Positions 8,192 through 15,162 of a stretch of DNA of 22,480 bases are shown piece after piece (within the stretch, counting starts at the first letter, position 1; each line of letters starts with the position of its first letter). Source of the DNA: CAZOOR01 sp964581505 (lineage in GTDB: Bacteria > Bacteroidota > Ignavibacteria > Kapaibacteriales > UBA2268); assembly GCA_964581505.1 (NCBI GenBank), contig CAZOOR010000047.1, positions 1 through 22,480 on the forward strand, written 5' to 3'. Under the pieces are notes generated by a model. The model did no database searches and was not told the origin of the DNA. It saw nothing but the letters and a program-made list of their open reading frames with translations. Both the position numbers and the translations under genes were made by a program.

Positions 8192-9531
8192 AAGCCGAGT
8201 TCCAAAAGAAAACGCAGTATATCCCTGCGGTAGAAATTTTTTGCGGAACCATACCATTTGTCTTGTGGAATTAGAAGTATTTCAGCATAGGATACCGGCT
8301 TGGCAGGATTGAATTTCGACATAGCAATTTCCGTCTCTTCTTCCGGTCGGAACTCATTGTCAATATCGTGAAATACCGAAGTAAAACCGATAGTTGCAAA
8401 ATTATCCTCATCAACAGGAGCGACTTCGTATCCGAACAGTCGGAACGGAATCTTTGCTTTGATTACATAACCGCTGTCTCGCAAAACTGCGGCTGTTCTG
8501 ATGTTTTTCACTGCCGCTTTTTGGTAGTCTTCTAAGTCGCGGGTTGAACTCACTGCACTCACATAAGCACGCTTGTCATAAAAATCACCGGGGTAAATCG
8601 TAATGCTGAAAATCTCTTCGTTTTTATTATTCTTGCTTATAACTCTATTCCGCTTGATTTGCGGAAAGCGAGATGTCTTTGAATTAATATTACTGAAATC
8701 AAACCACAATTGCACATAATCCCCAATGCAAGTATCACAATATTGAGGTACAAAATTATCATCACGGATTTTCATACTGATATATAGATATTCATCATCA
8801 TAGACGGTTTTGATGTCATAAGAGCCGTCCTGTTCACCTGTCCAATACCAAGCACCACGTGAAATAAAATCAATATCGCTAATATGTGCCTCACTTGAAT
8901 AACCTCTATATATAATCCTTCCGCGCGGATATGCGGGAATTGTAGTATATTTTGTAAAAAATTTTGTTTGTTTCTTTTTAGTGAGTACATATTTCAGTGT
9001 TGATTCTAATTTCTGATAATTGCAATAGGTTTCTTTGGTGAACTTTCCTTTTCTTTCGGTTGTATAGTCATCATATAAAACCAAATTACCATCTAAAAAA
9101 CTATAACCGCGAATAGACCAATTGAATTGCTTGTGTTTTTTTGTAATGAGGCAGGCGTTTGATTTGATGATAATACCTACTTCGAGCGGTGTGTTAATAA
9201 ACTTATACGGAAACTTTGCCACTTGAGTCAGAAAACCGTCCATATCGACAAATAAATAGACCTGCACAATACGTTTTCTTTCGGAAGCCATTCTGACAAC
9301 AAATGCAACATCATAGTGTCCGTCTCCTGAAAAATCTCCCACGTCCCAGCCCCAAATAGTATAATTAACACCTTGCGGCAGTGCTTTTTCGAGGTCTGCG
9401 ATTAGTTCCTTATCGAAATAATACTCCATCTTTTTTGCAAATTCGGGGAATCGACTGCCTGATTGTCCGTAGAGCATTCCTCCGATTAGGAATACAATTA
9501 TAATTATGAACACTATGTTTCTATTTCTCAT
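8188..9531 (-). CDS. Exported protein with FG-GAP-like motif and CBM9-like C-terminal domain, function unknown
   Basis: The 447-residue product has an N-terminal signal peptide (about 1-22, RNRNIVFIIIIVFLIGGM then YGQS). Residues 61-79 (WDVGDFSGDGHYDVAFVV) resemble an FG-GAP/VCBS calcium-loop strand, which may mark the start of a small beta domain. Residues about 205-420 look like a family 9 carbohydrate-binding or DOMON-like beta sandwich, with VYDDEYLYISMKIRDDNF, a QLWFD strand and IPFRLFG. Cys265 and Cys268 form a CxxC pair. The terminal residue is Phe, but no beta barrel is evident. I infer a periplasmic or outer-surface binding protein and cannot name a ligand. It starts 4 nt after the kinase gene ends, so the two are probably co-transcribed. 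Its stop codon overlaps that of metH. Confidence 0.75.
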   Translation of the reverse strand: MRNRNIVFIIIIVFLIGGMLYGQSGSRFPEFAKKMEYYFDKELIADLEKALPQGVNYTIWGWDVGDFSGDGHYDVAFVVRMASERKRIVQVYLFVDMDGFLTQVAKFPYKFINTPLEVGIIIKSNACLITKKHKQFNWSIRGYSFLDGNLVLYDDYTTERKGKFTKETYCNYQKLESTLKYVLTKKKQTKFFTKYTTIPAYPRGRIIYRGYSSEAHISDIDFISRGAWYWTGEQDGSYDIKTVYDDEYLYISMKIRDDNFVPQYCDTCIGDYVQLWFDFSNINSKTSRFPQIKRNRVISKNNKNEEIFSITIYPGDFYDKRAYVSAVSSTRDLEDYQKAAVKNIRTAAVLRDSGYVIKAKIPFRLFGYEVAPVDEDNFATIGFTSVFHDIDNEFRPEEETEIAMSKFNPAKPVSYAEILLIPQDKWYGSAKNFYRRDILRFLLELGF

Positions 9532-9535
9532 AAAA

Positions 9536-10537
9536 CTATTTTGTTTTTACTTCTTGCTTAATTTGATTGACTATTTCGGCGTGATTTTCTTTTAATCTAG
9601 CGCCCAATTGCGAAACAATTCTTGCGGCGGCATAGGAGCCGAGATGACCCGCAAACAGTGGAGAGTTCTCTTTGATTATTCCATAGAGAAATCCTGCCGC
9701 ATATATATCGCCTGCACCCGTAGAATCAACCGGTGTAGCCGAATATGGTGCTATATCGTAACGTTTGCCTTCCCAAATAATGCGTGAACCCTTACTGCCT
9801 AATGTTACTGCAATATTCGGCACACTTGCCGACAGTTGCGCAAAAGCTTCGTCAATATTTTCGGCTCCTGTGAAACTCATTGCTTCATTTTCATTGCAGA
9901 AAATCAAATCGGCATGCTCCACAACTTTTGCCAATTGTTCTTTGAAGAGCGATGTAATAAACCCGTCCGAGAATGTTACTGCTATTTTAGTATTATGTTT
10001 GCGTGCATATTCTACTGCTTTGTAAACTGCTTCTGTACTTGCCTCGGCAGAAAATTTATATCCCTCAATATATAACCAACGGGCATTTTCAATCATTTTC
10101 ATATCCAAATGTTCCGGCGAGTATTTACCTGTTGCCGCCAGATTGGTGCACATAGTCCTTTCGGAATCCGGCGTAATCAAAACGAGACAAGTGCCTGTTT
10201 TTTCATTGTCGAGATGCTGTGCCTTCAAATCAATACCGAGTTCTTTGAATTCGTTTGCATAGAACTTGCCGTAGTCGTCATTGCCAAGCAAGGACAAATA
10301 TGACGAAGAGCCACCGAATTTCGAGAAGGCAATAATTGTATTTGCCGCCGAACCTCCGCTGCTTAAATATGTTTTCGTATCATTCAACATAGCGAGTATC
10401 CGTTCCTGTTCGTCTGTGTCGGATAGCTTCATCTCACCTTTTTTCAACTGTAATTGTTCAATTAATGCGTCATCAACACTTACTTGAATATCAACTAAAC
10501 TGTTGCCTATTCCGCATAGGTCTATTGATTTTTCCAT
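9536..10537 (-). CDS. PfkB-family kinase, adenosine-kinase-like
   Basis: From the ATG at 10535-10537 the product is 333 residues. The N-terminus (SIDLCGIGNSLVDIQVSVDD) and the KGEMKLSD segment are typical of the adenosine-kinase-like branch of the PfkB/ribokinase family. The first family signature is at 60-90 (SGGSAANTIIAFSKFGG, then LLGNDDYG). An NENE magnesium motif is at 215-218. The second signature is at 271-283 (DSTGAGDIYAAGF), with catalytic base Asp277. Such enzymes phosphorylate a sugar or nucleoside with ATP in the cytoplasm; adenosine is the most likely substrate, but a sugar cannot be excluded. A TTG at 10561 would add eight residues but sits at the predicted transcription start, so the ATG with GGAAG just before it is preferred. 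It is the first gene of an operon with the CBM9-like gene. Confidence 0.88.
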   Translation of the reverse strand: MEKSIDLCGIGNSLVDIQVSVDDALIEQLQLKKGEMKLSDTDEQERILAMLNDTKTYLSSGGSAANTIIAFSKFGGSSSYLSLLGNDDYGKFYANEFKELGIDLKAQHLDNEKTGTCLVLITPDSERTMCTNLAATGKYSPEHLDMKMIENARWLYIEGYKFSAEASTEAVYKAVEYARKHNTKIAVTFSDGFITSLFKEQLAKVVEHADLIFCNENEAMSFTGAENIDEAFAQLSASVPNIAVTLGSKGSRIIWEGKRYDIAPYSATPVDSTGAGDIYAAGFLYGIIKENSPLFAGHLGSYAAARIVSQLGARLKENHAEIVNQIKQEVKTK

Positions 10538-10542
10538 TATTT

Positions 10543-10548
10543 TCTTCC
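10543..10548 (-). promoter_or_regulatory. Ribosome binding site selecting the ATG start of the PfkB kinase
   Basis: On the minus strand GGAAGA lies 5 nt before the ATG at 10537. It supports this start over the upstream in-frame TTG at 10561, which has no such site. Confidence 0.55.
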
Positions 10549-10565
10549 GTATGCTATTCAAAAAA

Positions 10566-10573
10566 ACAAAATT
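10566..10573 (-). promoter_or_regulatory. Candidate -7 promoter element (TAATTTTG) for the kinase operon
   Basis: On the minus strand TAATTTTG fits TAnnTTTG. A TTG lies 22 nt upstream of it, within the spacing range reported for Bacteroidota promoters. The predicted transcript would start near 10560, giving a leader of about 20-25 nt to the ATG at 10537. Confidence 0.45.
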
Positions 10574-10650
10574 ACAGAATTTATTACTTATTTTTTCAAT
10601 ATATTAATATCTACGGGTTGGAGCAAATTCATATTTTTTCTTTTGAAAAA

Positions 10651-10678
10651 TTGCTATTGTCCGCTCGTATTAATATTG
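10651..10678 (+). promoter_or_regulatory. Weak candidate promoter for the small sorting-domain gene
   Basis: TTG at 10651-10653 and TAATATTG at 10671-10678 are separated by 17 nt. The second element differs from TAnnTTTG at one base. It lies about 35 nt before the ATG at 10713. AT-rich sequence produces such matches easily, so confidence is low. Confidence 0.25.
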
Positions 10679-10712
10679 TACGTTATTATTTGGAATATCA
10701 TCGGAAACTAAA

Positions 10713-11117
10713 ATGAAATTGAGAAAACCTATATATATTTTTTTGCTTGTAATTGTATATATTTTTGTCGGTACTTCCGATTCATATATTTATGCACAAA
10801 CTAAAAAAGACACAACAACCGTAAAGAAAGAAATTACCGTAGAGTCCGATGATTTGGGTATGTTCGGTGTTTCCATCAAACCCAATCCTGCAAAAAAGTT
10901 TATTAAAATTAGTTTTGACCCCGAACTGTTTCGTGGTGATATTACTATTATTATTAGCGATAAAAGCGGAAACAAGGTTTTTGAAAAAATGTATAAGATA
11001 GGTACAATTAAAAATAGCCGTGTCAGAATAGATGTTGAAACGCTAAAAAAGGGACTCTACAAGGTGGAAATTGTTACCCTTGAAGTGTCCCTTGAATTAG
11101 CTTTTATCAAACGATAG
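10713..11117 (+). CDS. Minimal exported protein: signal peptide plus T9SS sorting-type domain only
   Basis: The 134-residue product has a strong signal peptide (hydrophobic about 7-20, likely cleavage near IYAQ at 26-29). A short polar linker rich in Lys/Thr follows (30-50). Residues about 51-134 match the layout of a T9SS type A C-terminal domain: VSIKPNPAKKFIKISF, then ISDKSGNKVF, then RIDVETLKKGLYKVEI, ending in a final strand and FIKR. No cargo domain lies between signal and sorting domain. Usual members of this class carry hundreds of residues of cargo. The protein could be a degraded cargo gene, a small surface protein, or something that occupies the T9SS machinery. It stands alone on its strand between two minus-strand operons, with its stop 1 nt from the metG stop. 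No terminator is seen after it. Confidence 0.8.
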   Translation: MKLRKPIYIFLLVIVYIFVGTSDSYIYAQTKKDTTTVKKEITVESDDLGMFGVSIKPNPAKKFIKISFDPELFRGDITIIISDKSGNKVFEKMYKIGTIKNSRVRIDVETLKKGLYKVEIVTLEVSLELAFIKR

Positions 11118-11118
11118 T

Positions 11119-13287
11119 TTATCTGACTTCCGCTCCGAGTTCTATATCAGCGGCTTCGAGTGTAATGAGTTTAAGTTTGCCGTCCGATGTATTGGCGGCA
11201 AGTAGCATACCTTGCGATTCTACGCCCATCAGTTTTGCCGCTTGCAGATTAGCGACAACAATAATGACCTTGCCGATAATGTCTTCCGGTTTGTAATGTT
11301 CCGCTATACCGGCAACTATTTGTCTTTTCTCGCTACCCAAATCAATCTGTAATTTTAGCAATTTCTTTGACTTTTTGATTTTTTCCGCTTCAATTATTTT
11401 TGCTGTGCGGAGCTTCACTTTCATTACTTCATCAAAGGAAATTAAATTATCCGTCTCGTCAGTCGGATTATTATCCTTTTCCTTTTCGCCTAATTTCGCA
11501 ATTTGTTTCTCTACTGTTTCGGTTTCGATTTTGGAGAATAGTAGTTCCGGCTTAACTATCTTTGTGCCTTCGGATATGTTGGGGAATCCTGCTTGGGAAA
11601 AATAATTCATTCCTTGTGGATTGCTGTTTGGCATACCTGTATGTGGCTCTGCTCCAAATATAGCAAATATTTTTTCAGATGTAAATGGAATTATCGGAGA
11701 CAGTAATAGAGCAAGTGAATTAATTAGATTTGCCGCAACGTACAGAGTTTTTCCGCATAAATCCTTGTCCGACTTTGCGGTTTTCCATGGCTGTTCATCA
11801 TTGAAATACTTGTTGGCGGCACGTGCTATATTCATTGTTTCGGTAATTGCATCGCGAAATCTAAAACGATTGTAGTTATTACTAATCTTTTTAATGCCAT
11901 CAACCAATGCTTTTATCACTGCAAAATCATTCTCATTCAGGACATTTTGATTGACTTTGTCGTAGCTATATCCGGTAGCAATATTTTTCCATTCTTCATC
12001 TATTGTTTGATATTGTTCGGATAATTGTGGGACTATTCCGTCAAATTTTGTATTAATAAAATGAGCCGTTCGATTAATGAAATTTCCAACTATGTCGGCT
12101 AATTCATTATTATTGCGTGATTGGAAATCCTTCCAAGTAAAATCCGAATCGCGAGTTTCAGGGAAATTCATAGCAAGTGTATATCGTAGAGCATCAATAT
12201 AATTTGTATCGGTAAAATCATCGAGAAATTCCCGTAAATCTATGCTCCAATTGCGGGACTTGGAAAATTTGTTTCCTTCGAGATTAAGAAATTCATTTGC
12301 CGGTACATTGTCGGGCAATATATAGCCCTCGTCTTTGGCGTGTAGCAAAGCGGGGAAAATTAATGTGTGAAAAACAATATTATCCTTGCCTATGAATGCA
12401 ATGTAGCGGGTATCCTTATTCTTCCACCACATTTCCCAGTCGCTTTCTTTTTCATTTTCTTTTAAATAGATTTTAGTTGCGGTAATATATCCGAGAACGG
12501 CATCGAACCATACGTACAAGGCTTTTCCTTGTGCTTTTTCCTTGTCAATACCGGGTACATCATTGATTTTGACACCCCAAGACAAATCGCGAGTAATTGC
12601 ACGTTCTGTTAAACCCTGTTTAAGCCAGCTGCGTGTTTGTTGTAATACGTTATCTTTCCAATCTTGGCTATGTCCCTCAATATAATTCTCCAAAAATTCT
12701 TGAAATTTATCGAATTGCATATACCAATGTATTGTTTTTTTGACAATAGGAGTATCGCCCGATACGAGACTGATAGGATTTTTCAGCTCCAACTGATTGT
12801 AATATGCACCGCATTTGTCGCACTGGTCGCCGCGTGCTTTATCGTAGCCGCAATTAGGGCATACCCCTTCAACATAGCGGTCGGGTAGGAACATTTTTGC
12901 TTTCGGGTCAAAAAATTGCTCTTCCTCTTTTTCGAGCAAATAACCTTTTTCCAAGAAGTCTGCAAAAAATTCCTTTGCAGTTTCGTGATGTTCGGGTAGA
13001 GATGTACGCGAATATATATCAAAAGATATTCCGAATTGTGCGAATGCCGCTTTATTTGCATAATGATATTTGTCAATTATTTTCTGTGGGGTAACACCTT
13101 CTTTTTCTGCGGCAATTGTTATAGCAACGCCATGTTCGTCCGAGCCGCATACATATAAGGTTTCTTCACCGTTTAATCGCAAAAACCTTGCATAAATATC
13201 AGCGGGAAGATAAGCCCCTGCGGCATGCCCCAAGTGTATATATCCGTTTGCATAAGGCAATGCCGAGGTTATTAATGTTCTATTCAT
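11119..13287 (-). CDS. metG: Methionyl-tRNA synthetase with C-terminal tRNA-binding OB domain
   Basis: The 722-residue class I synthetase charges tRNA-Met in the cytoplasm. Visible hallmarks are the HIGH-type motif HLGH at 18-21, a zinc knuckle with Cys143, Cys146, Cys156 and Cys159, and the KMSKS-type motif KFSKS at 340-344. A helical anticodon-binding domain spans about 380-570, with FINRTAHFI and the helix leading to DEQPWKTAK. A low-complexity charged linker (about 585-615) leads into a C-terminal tRNA-binding OB domain at about 617-722, with KVKLRTAKI, RQIVAGIAEHY and NLQAAKLMGVESQGM. Length fits the long, dimeric Escherichia coli-type form. The start at the ATG of 13285-13287 places the N-terminal MNRTLITSALPYANG exactly where family members begin. 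The gene is last in an operon after rlpA (15-nt gap). Confidence 0.97.
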   Translation of the reverse strand: MNRTLITSALPYANGYIHLGHAAGAYLPADIYARFLRLNGEETLYVCGSDEHGVAITIAAEKEGVTPQKIIDKYHYANKAAFAQFGISFDIYSRTSLPEHHETAKEFFADFLEKGYLLEKEEEQFFDPKAKMFLPDRYVEGVCPNCGYDKARGDQCDKCGAYYNQLELKNPISLVSGDTPIVKKTIHWYMQFDKFQEFLENYIEGHSQDWKDNVLQQTRSWLKQGLTERAITRDLSWGVKINDVPGIDKEKAQGKALYVWFDAVLGYITATKIYLKENEKESDWEMWWKNKDTRYIAFIGKDNIVFHTLIFPALLHAKDEGYILPDNVPANEFLNLEGNKFSKSRNWSIDLREFLDDFTDTNYIDALRYTLAMNFPETRDSDFTWKDFQSRNNNELADIVGNFINRTAHFINTKFDGIVPQLSEQYQTIDEEWKNIATGYSYDKVNQNVLNENDFAVIKALVDGIKKISNNYNRFRFRDAITETMNIARAANKYFNDEQPWKTAKSDKDLCGKTLYVAANLINSLALLLSPIIPFTSEKIFAIFGAEPHTGMPNSNPQGMNYFSQAGFPNISEGTKIVKPELLFSKIETETVEKQIAKLGEKEKDNNPTDETDNLISFDEVMKVKLRTAKIIEAEKIKKSKKLLKLQIDLGSEKRQIVAGIAEHYKPEDIIGKVIIVVANLQAAKLMGVESQGMLLAANTSDGKLKLITLEAADIELGAEVR

Positions 13288-13302
13288 AATTGTTTAGTCC
13301 GT

Positions 13303-13737
13303 TCATTTGTTTATTATTTCAATTCTTACTTTTGCAATCCCCTCAGCGAGCATTCCGAGCCGCTCTGCCGCCGCTTTGGACAAATCAATAATCCTATTGC
13401 CTGCATAGGGACCGCGGTCGTTTACGACTACTATTACTGATTTACCGTTATTCAAATGTGTTACCTTGAGTATTGAACCGAATGGCAATGTTCTGTGTGC
13501 CGCAGTCAGTTTGTCCTGCGAAAAAACATCTCCGCTTGCCGTGGTTCTTCCATCGAATTTATCGGCATAATAGGAAGCAATTCCTGTTTGAACAAAATTA
13601 TTTAGCTGTGTTTGCTTTGCATTAGTTGTCTTCATAGTATTAGCTTTCGAAGAGCTGTACCGTACTGTGGAAGAGCAGGAGATTAGCAAAACGGATATTC
13701 CGCACGCAAAGAAATATTTTAAATACATATTTATCAT
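13303..13737 (-). CDS. rlpA: RlpA-like double-psi beta-barrel lipoprotein without SPOR domain
   Basis: The 144-residue product begins with a lipoprotein signal ending in LLISC, with Cys21 as the lipidated residue and Ser at +2, which suggests outer-membrane targeting. A Ser/Thr-rich linker leads to a double-psi beta-barrel at about 51-143: GIASYYADKFDGRTTASG, TAAHRTLPFG, NDRGPY and IDLSKAAAERLGM. His81 and Asp107 have the same spacing (26 residues) as the catalytic His/Asp pair described in Pseudomonas aeruginosa RlpA, a lytic transglycosylase acting on glycan strands lacking stem peptides. The usual C-terminal SPOR domain is missing, so binding to denuded glycan must differ or be lost. The start ATG overlaps the stop of the upstream manC-like gene (ATGA), suggesting translational coupling; an ATG three codons later is an alternative. 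Confidence 0.9.
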   Translation of the reverse strand: MINMYLKYFFACGISVLLISCSSTVRYSSSKANTMKTTNAKQTQLNNFVQTGIASYYADKFDGRTTASGDVFSQDKLTAAHRTLPFGSILKVTHLNNGKSVIVVVNDRGPYAGNRIIDLSKAAAERLGMLAEGIAKVRIEIINK

Positions 13738-14849
13738 AGATAATGATTTATTTGTTTGCGTCTGAGAAAATCGACAATATCCTGCACTCGTTCCGTATCA
13801 CCTTTTTTACATATAAGTAAGGCATCTTTAGTATCAATTACAATAAGGTTCTCAACTCCGGCAATACCAATCAATCTTTCGTTAGTCAGAATAAGGCTGT
13901 TCTTAACGCCTCCGAGTGCAATAACATCGCCAATTAATACATTATTACGTGCATCTTTTCTGGATAGTCGATATATTTCGTCCCAATCACCCAAATCACT
14001 CCAACTGAATGAGGACTCGACCACATATACATTCTTGTCCTTTTCGAGGATTGCATAATCCATCGAGACGCCTTCCATTTGCATATACGCATCTTTGACG
14101 GCTTCTCTGAATACATCTTTTCCGGTAGTTCGTTTGATAATATCAAAAAGCTGAAAATGCTCGGGCAGATGTTCTTCAAATGCGCTCCAGAATCGTTTTA
14201 TACTCATAATAAATATACCGCTATTCCAAAGGAAATCACCCGATTTAACAAATCTTTTAGCAGTATCGATATCAGGTTTTTCTGCAAAAGTCGAAGATTT
14301 ACGGACACGCATATCATAGTATTCGCCCAAATCGCCGCGTTCGTTTCGGATTTGCACATAGCCGTATTTTGTCTCGGGGCGAGTCGGTTGAATTCCTATA
14401 GTTACAATGCCACCGGTTTGTATTGCCACTCTGCCTGCTATTTCAAGACTATTTTGAAATTCCCTGACATTTACAATATAATGGTCAGATGGAAAAGCCA
14501 TAATGATAGTATCATCAGTGTATTTGTCCTTCAAAACGGATAAAGTTAGAGCCAGACAAGGAGCGGTATGCTTTGCAAACGGTTCGATGATAATATTAGT
14601 TTCGGGCAGAAGCGGTATTTGCTGTTTTATTAAATTTGCGTATTCCTTAGACGTAACAATATATATGTTATCAGGTTCGAAATAGGGTAGAAGCCTGTTA
14701 TAAGTAGATTCTACCATACTTTCGTTACTGAGTAATCTGAGAAATTGTTTAGGGAATTTTTCAGTTGCTTTGGGCCAAAGCATAACATTACTGCCGCCAG
14801 CCATAATAACGGCAATTTTTTTCAAATCAGTATTTGCAAAATCAGCCAT
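13734..14849 (-). CDS. Mannose-1-phosphate guanylyltransferase-like nucleotidyltransferase with altered GTR motif
   Basis: From the ATG at 14847-14849 the product is 371 residues, the usual size of stand-alone GDP-mannose pyrophosphorylases. Conserved family blocks are clear: FPKQF (32-36), FPSDHYI (119-125), GIQPTRPETKYGYVQI (152-167), TFAEKPD (187-193), FLWNSGIF (206-213), SMDYAILEK (262-270) and WSDLGDWDE (283-291). The expected reaction is GTP plus mannose-1-phosphate to GDP-mannose, a precursor for surface glycans. The N-terminal signature is odd: the family has GGSGTRLWP or close variants, while here it reads GGSNVMLWP, so the conserved Gly-Thr-Arg is Asn-Val-Met. Activity is therefore uncertain. 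An in-frame ATG at 14951 would add 34 unrelated residues and lies upstream of the likely promoter. It is first in an operon with rlpA and metG. Confidence 0.85.
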   Translation of the reverse strand: MADFANTDLKKIAVIMAGGSNVMLWPKATEKFPKQFLRLLSNESMVESTYNRLLPYFEPDNIYIVTSKEYANLIKQQIPLLPETNIIIEPFAKHTAPCLALTLSVLKDKYTDDTIIMAFPSDHYIVNVREFQNSLEIAGRVAIQTGGIVTIGIQPTRPETKYGYVQIRNERGDLGEYYDMRVRKSSTFAEKPDIDTAKRFVKSGDFLWNSGIFIMSIKRFWSAFEEHLPEHFQLFDIIKRTTGKDVFREAVKDAYMQMEGVSMDYAILEKDKNVYVVESSFSWSDLGDWDEIYRLSRKDARNNVLIGDVIALGGVKNSLILTNERLIGIAGVENLIVIDTKDALLICKKGDTERVQDIVDFLRRKQINHYL

Positions 14850-14879
14850 TTTCCTTAGTTTGTCCTTGTTTATAAAATA

Positions 14880-14887
14880 CAAATTTA
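14880..14887 (-). promoter_or_regulatory. Candidate -7 promoter element (TAAATTTG) for the manC-like/rlpA/metG operon
   Basis: On the minus strand TAAATTTG matches TAnnTTTG, 30 nt upstream of the ATG at 14849. The following bases TTTGTATTTTATA are identical to those at the amidase promoter. No clear -33 TTG is visible. Confidence 0.4.
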
Positions 14888-14939
14888 CATATTTAGATTG
14901 AAAAAAGGCGGAAATATTGTTTATTTCTATTATATTATA

Positions 14940-14988
14940 TTCTTGTAGCAAATTCGACTACAAAAAATTAAATAAATAACTACAAGAA
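14940..14988. repeat. Nine-bp inverted repeat with an alternative inner partner
   Basis: TTCTTGTAG (14940-14948) is perfectly complementary to CTACAAGAA (14980-14988). A nearer CTACAA (14958-14963) can pair with TTGTAG (14943-14948) instead, so two exclusive hairpins are possible. It lies in the 313-bp space between the divergent manC-like and envelope operons. It could be an operator or a leader structure; no function can be assigned from sequence alone. Confidence 0.5.
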
Positions 14989-15072
14989 AATCAATGTGAA
15001 TACTAATAAATAAATAGATATTTTCAAATAATTTGAGTGTTGAATTTTAGCAGGCAATTTATTTTATTTCAA

Positions 15073-15080
15073 TTATTTTG
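15073..15080 (+). promoter_or_regulatory. Weak candidate -7 element for the envelope operon
   Basis: TTATTTTG differs from TAnnTTTG at one base and is followed by TATATTG, similar to the TTTGTAT context of two other candidate promoters here. It lies about 80 nt before the ATG at 15163. No matching -33 element is seen. Confidence 0.25.
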
Positions 15081-15162
15081 TATATTGATAGTTAGCCGTT
15101 CTAAAAATTGAAAAAAGAAATTAAAATTAATAGATATTTAACAATATAAAGGAATAAGAGAT

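Noticed and set aside
10538..10561. TTG start for the PfkB kinase
   Set aside because: It lies at the predicted transcription start and lacks a ribosome binding site; the ATG at 10537 has GGAAG just upstream and gives the usual family N-terminus.
14079..14543. Plus-strand open frame of 154 codons inside the manC-like gene
   Set aside because: It is antisense to a well-conserved enzyme, its product is Cys/Phe/Ser-rich without recognisable motifs, and it has no ribosome binding site of note.
14850..14951. Longer N-terminus for the manC-like protein
   Set aside because: The extra 34 residues resemble no family member and the likely promoter element lies within this stretch.
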